A stretch of 64,000 nt of DNA from Desulfobulbus alkaliphilus (GTDB lineage: Bacteria > Desulfobacterota > Desulfobulbia > Desulfobulbales > Desulfobulbaceae), in NCBI RefSeq assembly GCF_016918545.1, contig NZ_JAFFQC010000002.1, positions 1 to 64,000 on the forward strand, in the 5' to 3' direction. The notes under the pieces were generated by a model. That model was not told the origin of the DNA. It searched no databases and saw only the letters and a list, made by a program, of their open reading frames with translations. This document shows, in pieces, positions 1 through 8,108 of this stretch. The translations under genes and the position numbers were made by a program. Position 1 is the stretch's first letter, and the number at the start of each line of letters is the position of its first letter.

Positions 1-151
1 ATGTATTGGCGGCCCGATGATCGGGCACCCGCTGCAGATCCTTACGGATGATGGCAAAGAGGGCATCGGCATTGAGATGAGCACGCATTTTGATTCGACG
101 GAATGTTTGGGTTTCCTGGCGGGTACGCTTGGCGATTTTTTTGACGGACAT
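1..151 (-). CDS. N-terminus of IS4-like DDE transposase, runs off the window
   Basis: The minus strand reads MSVKKIAKRTRQETQTF and onward from an ATG at 151 with a purine-rich AAAGGAGAAG ribosome site just upstream, and stays open to the window edge (50 residues). The segment with the DALFAIIRKDLQRVPDHR pattern resembles the N-terminal part of IS4-superfamily transposases that continue into a SLLAF..RRQ block; such a block is present in the transposase remnant at 11218-11831, so both may belong to one element family. Only the start is visible, so intactness is unknown. Confidence 0.5.
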   Translation of the reverse strand, partial: MSVKKIAKRTRQETQTFRRIKMRAHLNADALFAIIRKDLQRVPDHRAANT

Positions 152-373
152 GGCGCTTCTCCTTTGTAAGTATTTGATATTACAAAGAAAAAACGATTCG
201 ACCTTTTATAGATTGTCAAGAAAAATCGACAAGCCACCGAAAAAAATAATGATGTAATTTTAATATCTTACAACAGCCCTCCTCCTTGGCGGGCTGGTAA
301 AGTTTGCGAAAACTGTTTTAAGGAACCACGTATTCACTGGGGTTCAGGACAAAGCGGGAACTGCTGTATTCTT
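152..373. other. AT-rich intergenic region upstream of transposase and cassette ORF
   Basis: This 220-bp stretch is AT-rich and has no convincing reading frame. It should contain the promoter of the leftward transposase, but no clear -35/-10 pair stands out. It is the left flank of the cassette-like region. Confidence 0.4.
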
Positions 374-613
374 ATGGGGTCGGACCTAACTAGTATTAGT
401 GATCTTCAATATTTGGTCGATCAGCTTGATTTTGATAATGTTTTTGATCTTGTTAATAAACTTGATAAGGACGTATTCGATACGGCACAAACACATATCG
501 CCATTCGAGAACATAATTTACCAAATGAACCAGGTGCATTGAAACTCAATGATGAAAACATAGTTGATATACAAGGCCTTGAGAATGATCCATATTTTAA
601 ACTAATAAGTTAA
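374..613 (+). CDS. Small hypothetical protein, probable integron cassette gene
   Basis: 79 residues, acidic, no family recognised. The main support is position: the stop codon lies at the edge of an attC-like hairpin (609-670), the usual layout of a gene cassette, and codon use is AT-rich like the surrounding cassettes. The ATG overlaps a GGGGTCGGACC word (376-386) that is otherwise the end repeat of RAYT elements here, so the original 5' end may have been replaced and the true start lost. There is no good ribosome site before the ATG. Function unknown. Confidence 0.4.
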   Translation: MGSDLTSISDLQYLVDQLDFDNVFDLVNKLDKDVFDTAQTHIAIREHNLPNEPGALKLNDENIVDIQGLENDPYFKLIS

Positions 614-670
614 CCAAAACCATCCAGCGGACGCGCAAAAAGCGCGCGCCGCTGATGGTCGGCGTTGGGC
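609..670 (+). other. attC-like integron recombination site
   Basis: Directly after the stop of the preceding ORF the sequence folds as an imperfect hairpin. The left arm CCATC(C)AGCGG(A)CGCGC pairs with GCGCG..CCGCTGATGG except for bases in brackets, which stay unpaired; extrahelical bases of this kind define the bottom-strand attC. It ends in GCGTTGGGC, matching the GTTRRRY core (664-670). The left R'' core is weaker (GTTAACC region). The next gene starts 18 bp beyond. Confident as structure, moderately confident as a working attC. Confidence 0.72.
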
Positions 671-687
671 CTTAAGGAGATGAACCG

Positions 688-1071
688 TTGAAGCTGATAT
701 CAAGCAACAAGAAGCTGGTTCGAACACTATCGCGCCTTATTGAAAGCCATTCCGAGGCCACATTTGCGGTTGCATGGGCTTCATCGGGAAACTCCGTTTT
801 TGACCTCATTCAAGAACACTCATCGCGGATTACGCGGGCCATCATTGGAACCCACTTCTACCAAACACACCCTGATGTACTCGACGCATTTCAGGGAAAG
901 GGAAACGCCCGGTTTGTGCTTCAGCCGAGTGGTGTATTTCACCCAAAGCTCTACCTTTTTCGCAGTGAGGATCGATGGGAAGCGCTGATTGGAAGTGCAA
1001 ATCTCACATCCGGGGCCGAGGTTCGGAGGTTCGGGGTCGGACCAAGTCAACTTATTGAAGTTATGAGATAA
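688..1071 (+). pseudogene. Truncated phospholipase D-like (HKD) nuclease
   Basis: Starts at TTG 688, 8 bp after an AAGGAG ribosome site and 18 bp after the attC. Residues 1-110 match the N-terminal half of PLD-superfamily nucleases found with helicases in restriction and defence loci: an N-terminal GSVFDL-like region, then the HPKLYLF HxK motif near residue 88 and GSANLTSGA near 102-110. After SGA (about base 1020) the frame runs into a GGGGTCGGACC repeat and a foreign tail, ending at 127 residues. The rest of the protein, including any second HKD motif, is missing. Probably the remnant of a nuclease once associated with the helicase/NERD pair downstream. Confidence 0.7.
1033..1050 (+). repeat. 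RAYT-associated end repeat, GGGGTCGGACCAAGTCAA
   Basis: An 18-bp word seen also at 3121-3138 (two changes), 7989-8006, and inverted at 8911-8930 and 9896-9913. Each lies beside a RAYT transposase gene or fragment, so it is taken as the REP-like end of that element. This copy cuts off the PLD gene. Confidence 0.8.
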
Positions 1072-1152
1072 ACATGAGAAATAACCCCTCAACAATAGGC
1101 TATAGACCGACTTTTGAGGCTAAAATCAGCGCTTTGATCGATAGGGGTGAGA

Positions 1153-1592
1153 ATGGCAAGGACCAATCGGTATTTTATTCCAGATGGTGCGTGGCACATT
1201 ACCCATCGTTGTCACAAAAAGGACAGCAGCGTGTCGAGGGCATTGGGTTGTCGGTCTCATGATGCCGGCTTCGTATACTCCGGAAACCCTTCCAGTGCCG
1301 GAGGATCCGAATGTCACCTTTCGTCATGTTCCAGTCCGATAGATTGCCGCAGTTCGCTACTCCGGCTTGTGGAACGAAAAAAATTACCCTCGGTGCAAGG
1401 TGGAACTCGAACCGTGGATTCACGAAAGAGGCCTTGCCATGGTGGCCGATCCCGTATGGGCGCTACAATTCCCCTTTCGCCCCATGGTTTTTTCGGCAAA
1501 ACGAGATTTTGATACCGGAAGATGCAGTTTCTGTGACTAAGACAGAGCCCAACGACATACAACAGCCAGCGCTACAAGCCGCTGCTGAATGA
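1153..1592 (+). pseudogene. Chimera: RAYT N-terminus joined to SOUL haem-binding C-terminus, left copy
   Basis: The first ~25 codons (ATG 1153, MARTNRYFIPDGAWHITHRC) match the start of the intact RAYT at 8109. At HRCHKK the homology ends, and a second family begins: MMPASYTPETLPVPEDP, RYSGLW, WIHERGLAMVADPVW are typical of the C-terminal half of SOUL/HBP haem-binding proteins. The two parts are out of frame here (1-bp indel relative to the right copy), and the SOUL part carries the same in-frame TAG after VPVR as the right copy. Not functional as read. Confidence 0.7.
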
Positions 1593-1780
1593 GAGAGATT
1601 GAATAAAAAAAATCGCCCAAGGTAACCATGGATGACGGATAGGATAGAAACCGCACCTGTCTCGAATTACTAAATCCGCAGGTGCTGCTCATATTGAAAC
1701 GAAATCAAATATCACTGAATTTTCCTGATATCAGGGCAACTTTTGAACCAGGTTGAGAAAATGAAGCATGATGTAGAACG

Positions 1781-2171
1781 ATGACCATCAAGCCAAGGCA
1801 AAACCTTGTTATCATCAAAGGTGTGGACCATACGGATAATATTCTTCGAATCACCCACGAATCCAAACACACGGTCGTGACCTTCAAAAAAGGAAAGACG
1901 TATCGCTATACCAGCACCAATGTTGAATGTTTTTCCAGTCCCGAAAACATACCAGTTGATAATTACCGCTTTATAGTCGCGGGCGATGTGTTGTCCGACG
2001 TGGCTGAGGTTTTACGCTTCGGAAATTGGGTGAAGATATTCCACGGAAGTGGAGGTAGCCGATGCTGCCGGTTCTCTGAATTTTCAGCTAAACCGATGGA
2101 AGCTTCCAACGGTCGCAGCATGGATATTCTTGCCTATTTCAGGGAACTTGCCGAGGGCGTTACGCTCAGGA
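1781..2171 (+). pseudogene. Duplicated 5' fragment of the helicase gene
   Basis: ATG 1781 opens a frame almost identical to residues 1-130 of the helicase at 3870 (differences such as N for H in SSPE(N/H)IP). The match stops at TLRT/TLRTN, and the frame then reads antisense transposase sequence to 2350. No helicase motif is present, so it cannot encode an active helicase; it could at most make a stray N-terminal domain. Confidence 0.85.
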
Positions 2172-2250
2172 CCAACGTTATGGGCCAGCTGGTAGTATTG
2201 GGTGACGGTGCCGTCCTTGTTCTTTCGCTGTGTTGTTCGCAGGTACATGA
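2172..2250 (-). pseudogene. IS1634-like transposase N-terminal fragment
   Basis: On the minus strand MYLRTTQRKNKDGTVTQYYQ matches the characteristic beginning of IS1634/IS4-type transposases (MFLR..RRKKDGK.Y.Y). It is cut at the junction with the helicase fragment at 2171. Nothing else of the element is seen nearby; 2250-2460 holds no recognisable gene. Confidence 0.5.
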
Positions 2251-2465
2251 TTGCCTGCAAAAATACAGTCAAAAACCAGCTATGTCAACTATACGATTGC
2301 AATGCGTGTGCCTACGGTTTTCGAGCAAAAACCGGCCGCCGAGAAATTAACAGCCTAAATTTGCAGGAAATTTTTCCGGCATTGATCAAAAATCGACCTA
2401 CAGGCCGAAAACTCGAGTAAAGGCGGACGCTCAAATAATTCCAATTCCGGCTTCGATTCCAGCTC

Positions 2466-2493
2466 TTGACAATGATACCAATATTGATACTAT
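2466..2493 (+). promoter_or_regulatory. hicAB promoter with overlapping palindrome
   Basis: TTGACA (2466-2471), 16-bp spacer, TACTAT (2488-2493), 6 bp before the hicA ATG. Between the boxes lies the palindrome CAATATTG flanked by a repeated TGATAC, a plausible site for autorepression by HicB. No Shine-Dalgarno fits between -10 and ATG, suggesting a leaderless or nearly leaderless mRNA. Confidence 0.6.
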
Positions 2494-2499
2494 ATAACT

Positions 2500-2760
2500 A
2501 TGAAAAAAATTGATGACCTGCTATTGATATTTAAACGAAATCCGAAGGATGTCCGGTTTTCGGATTTGTGCAAAATATGTGATCATTATTTCGGTGAGCC
2601 ACGTCAGGAAAAAAGCAGTCATCGAATTTACAAAACACCTTGGCAAGGAGACCCAAGGATAAATATCCAGAATCACAAAGGAAAGGCCAAAGCATATCAA
2701 GTTAAGCAGGTGCTATTGGCTATTGAGAAATTGGAGGTAAGCCATGGCCACAAAAAATGA
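2500..2760 (+). CDS. hicA: HicA-family mRNA interferase toxin
   Basis: 86 residues with the HicA layout: short basic protein, SSHRIYKTPW motif near residue 44 containing the conserved active-site histidine (family GSH..F/Y..P), and basic C-terminus KAYQVKQVLLAIEK. The following gene is a HicB, overlapping by 17 bp, which fixes the identity of the pair. Known members cleave mRNA and tmRNA when the antitoxin is lost. The pair sits on its own promoter, followed by a half attC site, as is common for toxin-antitoxin cassettes in chromosomal integrons. Confidence 0.82.
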   Translation: MKKIDDLLLIFKRNPKDVRFSDLCKICDHYFGEPRQEKSSHRIYKTPWQGDPRINIQNHKGKAKAYQVKQVLLAIEKLEVSHGHKK

Positions 2761-3073
2761 TAAATATACGTACCGGGTTACCTGGTCTGAAGATGATAAT
2801 GAGTATGTGGGCCTGTGTGCTGAATTCCCCAGCTTAAGTTGGCTGGCCGATACGCCGGAAAAGGCTCTAAAAGGCATCCGAAATCTTGTAGCGGATGTGT
2901 TATTGGACATGGGCAAAACCGATGAGCCAATTCCCGAGCCAATCTCAAGTAAAAATTTCAGCGGGAAATTTATGGTCCGGGTGCCTCCAGAGGTACATCG
3001 AAAATTGGCCATACAAGCTGCTGAGTCCGGCGTAAGCCTTAATCGTATTGCCAGTTCCAAACTGAGCCAATAA
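2744..3073 (+). CDS. hicB: HicB-family antitoxin
   Basis: 109 residues. The N-terminal half is the degraded RNase H-like HicB fold (TYRVTWSEDDNEYVGLC..FPSLS..ADTPEKAL). The C-terminal half (KFMVRVPPEVHRKLAIQAAE, then VSLNRI) is a ribbon-helix-helix DNA-binding domain, expected to repress the promoter at 2466. Starts inside hicA; GGAGGTAAGCC ahead of ATG 2744 is a good ribosome site. Confidence 0.88.
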   Translation: MATKNDKYTYRVTWSEDDNEYVGLCAEFPSLSWLADTPEKALKGIRNLVADVLLDMGKTDEPIPEPISSKNFSGKFMVRVPPEVHRKLAIQAAESGVSLNRIASSKLSQ

Positions 3074-3078
3074 ATTAT

Positions 3079-3118
3079 CTGCACACAACCATGCCTTTCA
3101 CGCGGACCGGGGCGGGGT
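3079..3118 (+). other. Half attC-like site truncated by RAYT repeat
   Basis: Immediately after hicB, ACACAACC..CACGCGGACCGG has the form of an attC left half (compare AGCGGACGC in the other two sites), but the partner half is missing because GGGGTCGGACC begins at 3121. Read as a cassette attC destroyed by the RAYT-linked sequence. Weaker evidence than for the two complete sites. Confidence 0.4.
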
Positions 3119-3240
3119 TCGGGGTCGGACCATATCAACTTATTGAAGTTATGAGATAAACATGAGAAATAAACCCTCCAAAATAGGCTATAGACCGACT
3201 TTTGAGGCTAAAATCAGCGCTTTGATCGATAGGGGTGAGA

Positions 3241-3681
3241 ATGACAAGGGCCAATCGGTATTTTATTCCAGATGGTGCGTGGCACATTCCCCATCGTTGT
3301 CACAAAAAGAAAGCAGCATTACGAGGACATTGGGTTGTCAGTTTCATGATGCCGGCTTCGTATACTCTGGAAACCCTTCCAGTGCCTGAGGATCCGAATG
3401 TCACCTTGCGTCAGGTTCCAGTCCGATAGATGGCCGCAGTGCGCTACTCTGGCTTGTGGAGCGAAAAGAATTACTTTCGGTACAAGATGGAACTCGAATC
3501 GTGGATTCATGAAAGAGGCCTTGCTATTGGGGGCGATCCCGTATGGGCGCGCTACAATTCCCCTTTCACCCCATGGTTTTTGCGGCGAAACGAGATTTTG
3601 ATACCGGAAGATGCAGTTTCTGTGTCTAAGACAGAGCCCAACAACATACAACAGCCAGCACTGCAAGCCGCTGCTGAATGA
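3241..3681 (+). pseudogene. Chimera: RAYT N-terminus joined to SOUL haem-binding C-terminus, right copy
   Basis: MTRANRYFIPDGAWHIPHRC (RAYT start) runs in frame into KAALRGHWVVSFMMPASYTL, ETLPVPEDP, MAAVRYSGLWSEKNY and PVWARYNSPFTPWFLRRNE, the C-terminal half of SOUL-family haem-binding proteins. A single TAG at 3427-3429 (after VPVR, where the family usually has a second R/K) splits the frame; both duplicates share it, so the stop predates the duplication. If the stop were read through, a 147-residue hybrid would result. Most likely dead. Confidence 0.72.
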
Positions 3682-3869
3682 GAGAGATTGAATAAGAAAA
3701 ATCGCCCAAGGTTACATGGATTGACGGATAGGATAGAAACCGCACCTGTCTCGAATTACTAAATCCGCAGGTGCTGCTCATATTGAAACGAAATCAAATG
3801 TCATTGGATTTTCCTGATATCAGGGCAACTTTTGAACCAGGTTGAGAAAATGAAGCATGATGTAGAACG
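3682..3869 (+). other. Spacer between SOUL remnant and helicase
   Basis: Present in both duplicates. One frame (about 3757-3846) reads LLNPQVLLILKRNQMSLDFP before a stop, which looks codon-like and may be the tail of a lost gene, but I do not recognise it. There is no strong ribosome site before ATG 3870 (only GAGAAAA further up). Confidence 0.3.
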
Positions 3870-6728
3870 ATGACCATCAAGCCAAGGCAAAACCTTGTCA
3901 TCATCAAAGGTGTGGACCATACGGATAATATTCTTCGAATCACCCACGAATCCAAACACACGGTCGTGACCTTCAAAAAAGGAAAGACGTATCGCTATAC
4001 CAGCACCAATGTTGAATGTTTTTCCAGTCCCGAACACATACCAGTTGATAATTACCGCTTTATAGTCGCGGGCGATGTGTTGTCCGACGTGGCTGAGGTT
4101 TTACGCTTCGGAAATTGGGTGAAGATATTCCACGGAAGTGGAGGTAGCCGATGCTGCCGGTTCTCTGAATTTTCAGCTAAACCGATGGAATCTTCCAACG
4201 GTCGCAGCATGGATATGCTTGCCTATTTCAGGGAACTTGCCGAGGGCGTTACGCTCAGGACCGACGATGGCGATTCTTTGTTGGCGATGAAATACCGACA
4301 GCTCAACACAGTATCTCATCACAGCATCCTTTCCCGTTTTTTGCAGGCCCGATATCCAGGTCCAGAGCCAGGTACGTCGGACAGTACATCGCTCATTATC
4401 TTCCCGTTCGGCTGTAATATGACCCAGAAAACGGCGGTCCAGAGGGCGCTTCAGCACCCTGTCTCGCTGATTCAGGGGCCGCCGGGTACAGGTAAGACGC
4501 AAACAATCCTGAATTTGATAGGCAACATGCTGCTCCAGAAGAAACGAGTCGCTGTGGTCTCAAACAACAATTCCGCCACCGCTAACGTGCTCGAAAAGCT
4601 TCAGAAATACGAGCTGGATTTCGTGGTCGCATTTCTCGGCAGCGCACAAAACAAACAAGCGTTCATTGAGGGACAGACAGGTACAACGGTTCGGATGCCG
4701 ACGCTCGACGGGGCAGGCCAGGAAAATTCTGTGCGTGAGGAAATTCTCCGCCTGAACCAAGAGCTCGACAAGAAGTTCGAAACCAAAAACGAGTTGGCAG
4801 CCGTGATTCAGCAGATCGATGCGCTCCGGCTTGAATTGACGCATTTTGAAAGATTCCAGCAGCAAAAGCAGGACCGCGACTCGGATACAAGGGTTCGTAC
4901 TTTCCGGCCAAAAGTATCAGCGCTGAAGCTGATGAATTCTTGGCTGGCTTGTGAACGAGAAGCCAAGCGTTATGCTGACACGAATGCATCATCTTTTTCA
5001 AATCCCCCCCTATCATCCAATGCTTCTTTTGCTTCACTTCCCACAAGAGCGGCGAGCCGTCATGTCGGCCTTCTGGAGAAAATTCGCCTTCTGCTCCGGT
5101 TCGGCATGGCAGGGCGAGTCTTCTTCCAGCTCAGCGACGCGGAACGTATTTCACTGTTACAGGAGGCCTACTACCAACGCAAGCTGGCGGAGCTGGAGAG
5201 CAGACAAAAAACGCTTGAGGATTCGCTCGAAAAGTTCAGTTTCGACAAGCAACTGAAACGACTGACCACGCTTTCGATGCAGCTGATGCAGCATTGCCTT
5301 GCGGAGCGCTACAACAACCGTGCACGGACGGTGTTCACCCCCGAAGATCTCTGGCGGCAACCGGAAAAATTCCTCGACGAATATCCTATTGTACTGAGCA
5401 CAACGTTTTCTGTTATCACCTCGGTCCAGAATGGCTATCTGTTTGATTGCGTCATTGTGGACGAGGCGAGCCAAGTCGATCTGCTCAATGGCGTTCTCGC
5501 GATGGCCTGCGCAGAGAAGCTCGTGGTCGTCGGCGATCCCATGCAGCTTCCCAACGTACTGACAGAGCAGGACAAAAAGCGGGCAAAACTAGTCGCTGAG
5601 CGATACGAAGTGCCAAGACATGCCCGGTTCGAGCGACACAACTTGCTTTCCGCGGTGCGCGCAGCTTTTCGGAATATTCCCGAAACGCTTTTGCGAGAAC
5701 ATTATCGGTGTCACCCGAAGATCATTCAGTTTTGCAACCAAAAATTCTATGAGGGCGAACTGCTTGTTATGACCCGAGACCAGGACGAGTCCGATGTTCT
5801 CAAGGCCTACATGACTGTCGAGGGACGGCATGCGCGTGGCACGATTAATCAGCGCCAGATTGACGAAATTCTCGAAAATGTTTTGCCCGAACTAGGCTCG
5901 GTCGAACCAGGGGACATAGGTATTGTTTCGCCATATAAAGCCCAGACCGCCCGGATGCAGGCCTCTGTCAGCTCGAAGGAAATTGAGGTCGACACGGTGC
6001 ATAAGTACCAGGGCCGAGAAAAGCGTGTCATGATTATTACGACGGTGTCGAACGAAGCTAACGAATTCGTCGATAACCCGAATTTGCTGAATGTTGCTAT
6101 ATCCCGTGCACAGGAGAAGTTGCGGTTGGTCGTTTCGAAGGAGATGGCCGAGGGTAATGGTAATGTTGCTGATTTTGTACGTTATATTCGCTACAGCAAT
6201 TGTGAGGTCATACCTGGCAAGGTCCGTTCCGTCTTCGATCTTCTTTACAGTGAATATACCACAGCGCGTTTGGAGATACTGAAAAAACGAAAACGAGTTT
6301 CGAAGTATGATTCCGAAAACCTTACCTACAGGGAAATCGAGGCGGTCCTGCAAGAAAAAGCTTTTCGGGGCTATAGTGTCGTGCTCCAATTTCCACTGTC
6401 GATGCTCGTCCAGGATACAATGGGCTTGACCACTGAGGAATCCGCTTATGCGACCCATCCTTGGACTAAAACCGATTTTCTGCTCTATCGAAAAGTCGAC
6501 AAAAATCCAGTGCTGGTCATTGAAGTCGATGGCTATGCATTCCATCGTGAAGGAACGCGTCAATCTGAGCGTGATGCGCTCAAGGACTCAGTGTTGAAGA
6601 AATGTGGCCTGCCGGTCCTGCGTCTATCGACTATTGGGAGCAACGAAAGGAGCCGGATCAGGAAGAAGCTGGAGGAAGTGACCAAAGTAAGGCAAGACTG
6701 GAATAATACCTTCCAGGAGGAAAGATGA
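3870..6728 (+). CDS. UPF1/COG1112-type SF1 helicase with C-terminal DUF2726 domain
   Basis: 952 residues. Residues 1-180 are an uncharacterised N-terminal domain; GPPGTGKT (203-210) is Walker A; a charged, coiled-coil-like insert follows (about 260-480); VDEASQ (530-535) is motif II; VVGDPMQLP motif III; EHYRCHP motif IV; DTVHKYQGRE (about 711) motif V; NVAISRAQ (about 742) motif VI. The last ~130 residues (KTDFLLY..VLVIEVDGYAFH, then LPVLRLS) match DUF2726, a PD-(D/E)XK-like nuclease fold. Known relatives unwind nucleic acid with ATP and are frequent in defence islands; COG1112 helicase plus PLD nuclease is the Mokosh pairing. The gene overlaps the NERD nuclease gene by 4 bp (ATGA). Target and activity are inferred. 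The first 130 codons are duplicated at 1781. Confidence 0.85.
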   Translation: MTIKPRQNLVIIKGVDHTDNILRITHESKHTVVTFKKGKTYRYTSTNVECFSSPEHIPVDNYRFIVAGDVLSDVAEVLRFGNWVKIFHGSGGSRCCRFSEFSAKPMESSNGRSMDMLAYFRELAEGVTLRTDDGDSLLAMKYRQLNTVSHHSILSRFLQARYPGPEPGTSDSTSLIIFPFGCNMTQKTAVQRALQHPVSLIQGPPGTGKTQTILNLIGNMLLQKKRVAVVSNNNSATANVLEKLQKYELDFVVAFLGSAQNKQAFIEGQTGTTVRMPTLDGAGQENSVREEILRLNQELDKKFETKNELAAVIQQIDALRLELTHFERFQQQKQDRDSDTRVRTFRPKVSALKLMNSWLACEREAKRYADTNASSFSNPPLSSNASFASLPTRAASRHVGLLEKIRLLLRFGMAGRVFFQLSDAERISLLQEAYYQRKLAELESRQKTLEDSLEKFSFDKQLKRLTTLSMQLMQHCLAERYNNRARTVFTPEDLWRQPEKFLDEYPIVLSTTFSVITSVQNGYLFDCVIVDEASQVDLLNGVLAMACAEKLVVVGDPMQLPNVLTEQDKKRAKLVAERYEVPRHARFERHNLLSAVRAAFRNIPETLLREHYRCHPKIIQFCNQKFYEGELLVMTRDQDESDVLKAYMTVEGRHARGTINQRQIDEILENVLPELGSVEPGDIGIVSPYKAQTARMQASVSSKEIEVDTVHKYQGREKRVMIITTVSNEANEFVDNPNLLNVAISRAQEKLRLVVSKEMAEGNGNVADFVRYIRYSNCEVIPGKVRSVFDLLYSEYTTARLEILKKRKRVSKYDSENLTYREIEAVLQEKAFRGYSVVLQFPLSMLVQDTMGLTTEESAYATHPWTKTDFLLYRKVDKNPVLVIEVDGYAFHREGTRQSERDALKDSVLKKCGLPVLRLSTIGSNERSRIRKKLEEVTKVRQDWNNTFQEER

Positions 6729-7789
6729 TTCTTAAGGAGAAAGGAGAGTTAGTCGGGCAGGACGAACGTTCGAAGGCCGGCTATCAGCAGGAGCAGGATG
6801 TTGCGTTCTACCTGAGGCGCGAGTTTGGCGACGAACCCTCGGTTCTAATTATCAACGATCTGCGTGTGGAACATACCGGTGAACGCGCGCAGATCGATCA
6901 TCTGGTGGTCCACCCATATGGCCTGGTGGTGATTGAGTCAAAGAGCGTTTACGGGGAAGTGAAAGTGAACAGTCACGGGGAATGGTCGCGCAGCTATCGG
7001 GGCGAGTGGTACGGTATTCCCTCCCCCGTGCGACAGGCGGAGTTGCAGAAAGCATTGCTGAAGAGACTGCTGAGTAATAATGTCGAAAAATTTCTCAGGC
7101 GGGTTCTGGGGCTCCAGACACAGATAGGAGGACGTGACTGGCGGACGCTGTGTGCGGTGTCCAGCAGTGCGATCCTGCACCGGGACGAAATGCCCCGTGC
7201 GATTGCCGATCAGGTGGTGAAGAGCGAGTTTGTAGCTGAAAAAGTACGGGACCTGTTGGGCTCTCGGGTAATGGGTCTTATTTCCTCGAAACCACGTTTC
7301 AACCAGAAGGAGATCGAGGGAATCGGCGAATTTTTAATCAAATGCCACCTTGACGATGCCCAAACATCTTTCTCGATCGCCGAACCGGAGCCGCACCCGC
7401 AGACCACACCTGTTCAGGCCAAACCAACTGCCAAAGCTCTGCCACAGCAAACGGCCATTCGCACGCAGTTAGAACCAGCTCCAATGGAAAACTCAAATCC
7501 AATGTCTGGGAAGACGGAGCAGAAAATACCCTCCCCGACAACTGAACCTGGGTTTGCCTGCAAGAAGTGCGGCGAAACCAACAATCTTCATGGCCAGTAC
7601 GGCAAGTTCGGGTATTACGTCCGCTGCGGCCCATGTGGGACGAATACCTCGATGAAGACCGACTGCCCGTCATGCCAGTTCCGTCAGGTCCGCATACGCA
7701 AATCTGGTCCCGTGTACACCTCGACCTGCCAGAAATGCGCTCACGAGTGGGTGGTCTTTCAGCAGCATGGTTCGGGGTCGGCGGGATAA
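6725..7789 (+). CDS. NERD-domain nuclease-like protein with C-terminal zinc ribbons
   Basis: 354 residues. Residues 20-130 are a NERD domain (AGYQQEQDVAFYLRREFG, then AQIDHLVVHPYGLVVIESK; the D..ExK spacing is the predicted metal/nuclease core). A proline/glutamine-rich linker (about 220-275) leads to two four-cysteine ribbons (CKKCGETN..CGPCG and CPSC..CQKC), like topoisomerase-type zinc fingers. Translationally coupled to the helicase (ATGA overlap; GAGGAAAG upstream), so the two probably act together. The last codons include GGTTCGGGGTCGG, part of the RAYT end repeat, so the extreme C-terminus may be repeat-derived. Predicted DNA/RNA-acting accessory nuclease; not tested. Confidence 0.82.
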   Translation: MILKEKGELVGQDERSKAGYQQEQDVAFYLRREFGDEPSVLIINDLRVEHTGERAQIDHLVVHPYGLVVIESKSVYGEVKVNSHGEWSRSYRGEWYGIPSPVRQAELQKALLKRLLSNNVEKFLRRVLGLQTQIGGRDWRTLCAVSSSAILHRDEMPRAIADQVVKSEFVAEKVRDLLGSRVMGLISSKPRFNQKEIEGIGEFLIKCHLDDAQTSFSIAEPEPHPQTTPVQAKPTAKALPQQTAIRTQLEPAPMENSNPMSGKTEQKIPSPTTEPGFACKKCGETNNLHGQYGKFGYYVRCGPCGTNTSMKTDCPSCQFRQVRIRKSGPVYTSTCQKCAHEWVVFQQHGSGSAG

Positions 7790-8108
7790 TCTTTCTCTAT
7801 GCAATCGCGGCATGTACCGTATCTCCTAAACCAGGTAAGCGAAGACTCCGGGGGCTTGATCATGTTGTGCTGACTTACCCGGAGACTCGGCCTTGTATGC
7901 CATTTCTGTTCGTCGACTCATAGTTTTGCTCTCCAGCTTCCTCCGGAAGCGCGTCTACGCCCCGGGCGGCGCCCCGGGGTGGCGCCCCGGGGTCGGACCA
8001 AGTCAAGTGCCCGAAACTGTGAGGGAATCCTTGGAAATGACCCCCTTTAAACAGGCTATGGCCCGATTTTCAGGGGTGAAATTAGCGTTTTAGACAGAAG
8101 GAGGGGGA
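7790..8108. other. Intergenic with GC-rich inverted repeats and RAYT leader
   Basis: No gene seen. Two imperfectly paired stretches (GACTCCGGGGGC..ACCCGGAGACTCGG) could terminate the helicase/NERD transcript. At 7961-7992 CCCCGGG and GGCGCCCCGGGG words repeat as overlapping palindromes and lead straight into the REP-like word at 7989. Confidence 0.45.
7989..8006 (+). repeat. RAYT end repeat, left end of the 8-kb element
   Basis: Exact GGGGTCGGACCAAGTCAA, 103 bp before the transposase start; its inverted partner is at 8911-8930. The pair brackets a ~940-bp RAYT unit. Confidence 0.85.

Larger units (their letters stand above)
1033..2171 (+). repeat. Left copy of a ~1.1-kb direct duplication
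   Basis: Nearly identical (few substitutions and 1-bp indels) to 3121-4260. Each copy runs from the REP-like word through a RAYT start, a SOUL-domain remnant and a spacer into the first ~130 codons of the helicase gene. This copy stops abruptly after ACGCTCAGGACC and continues as a transposase fragment; the right copy continues into the full helicase. Confidence 0.9.
3121..4260 (+). repeat. Right copy of the ~1.1-kb duplication
   Basis: Partner of 1033-2171. It starts with the variant word GGGGTCGGACCATATCAA and continues beyond 4260 into unique helicase sequence, so it is the parental copy or at least the one still attached to a complete gene. Confidence 0.9.

Noticed and set aside
688-7789. 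DISARM (PLD + helicase) as the identity of the 4-kb defence genes
   Set aside because: DISARM needs a DUF1998 protein and methyltransferase with an SNF2-like helicase; here the helicase is UPF1-like and no DUF1998 or methyltransferase is present.
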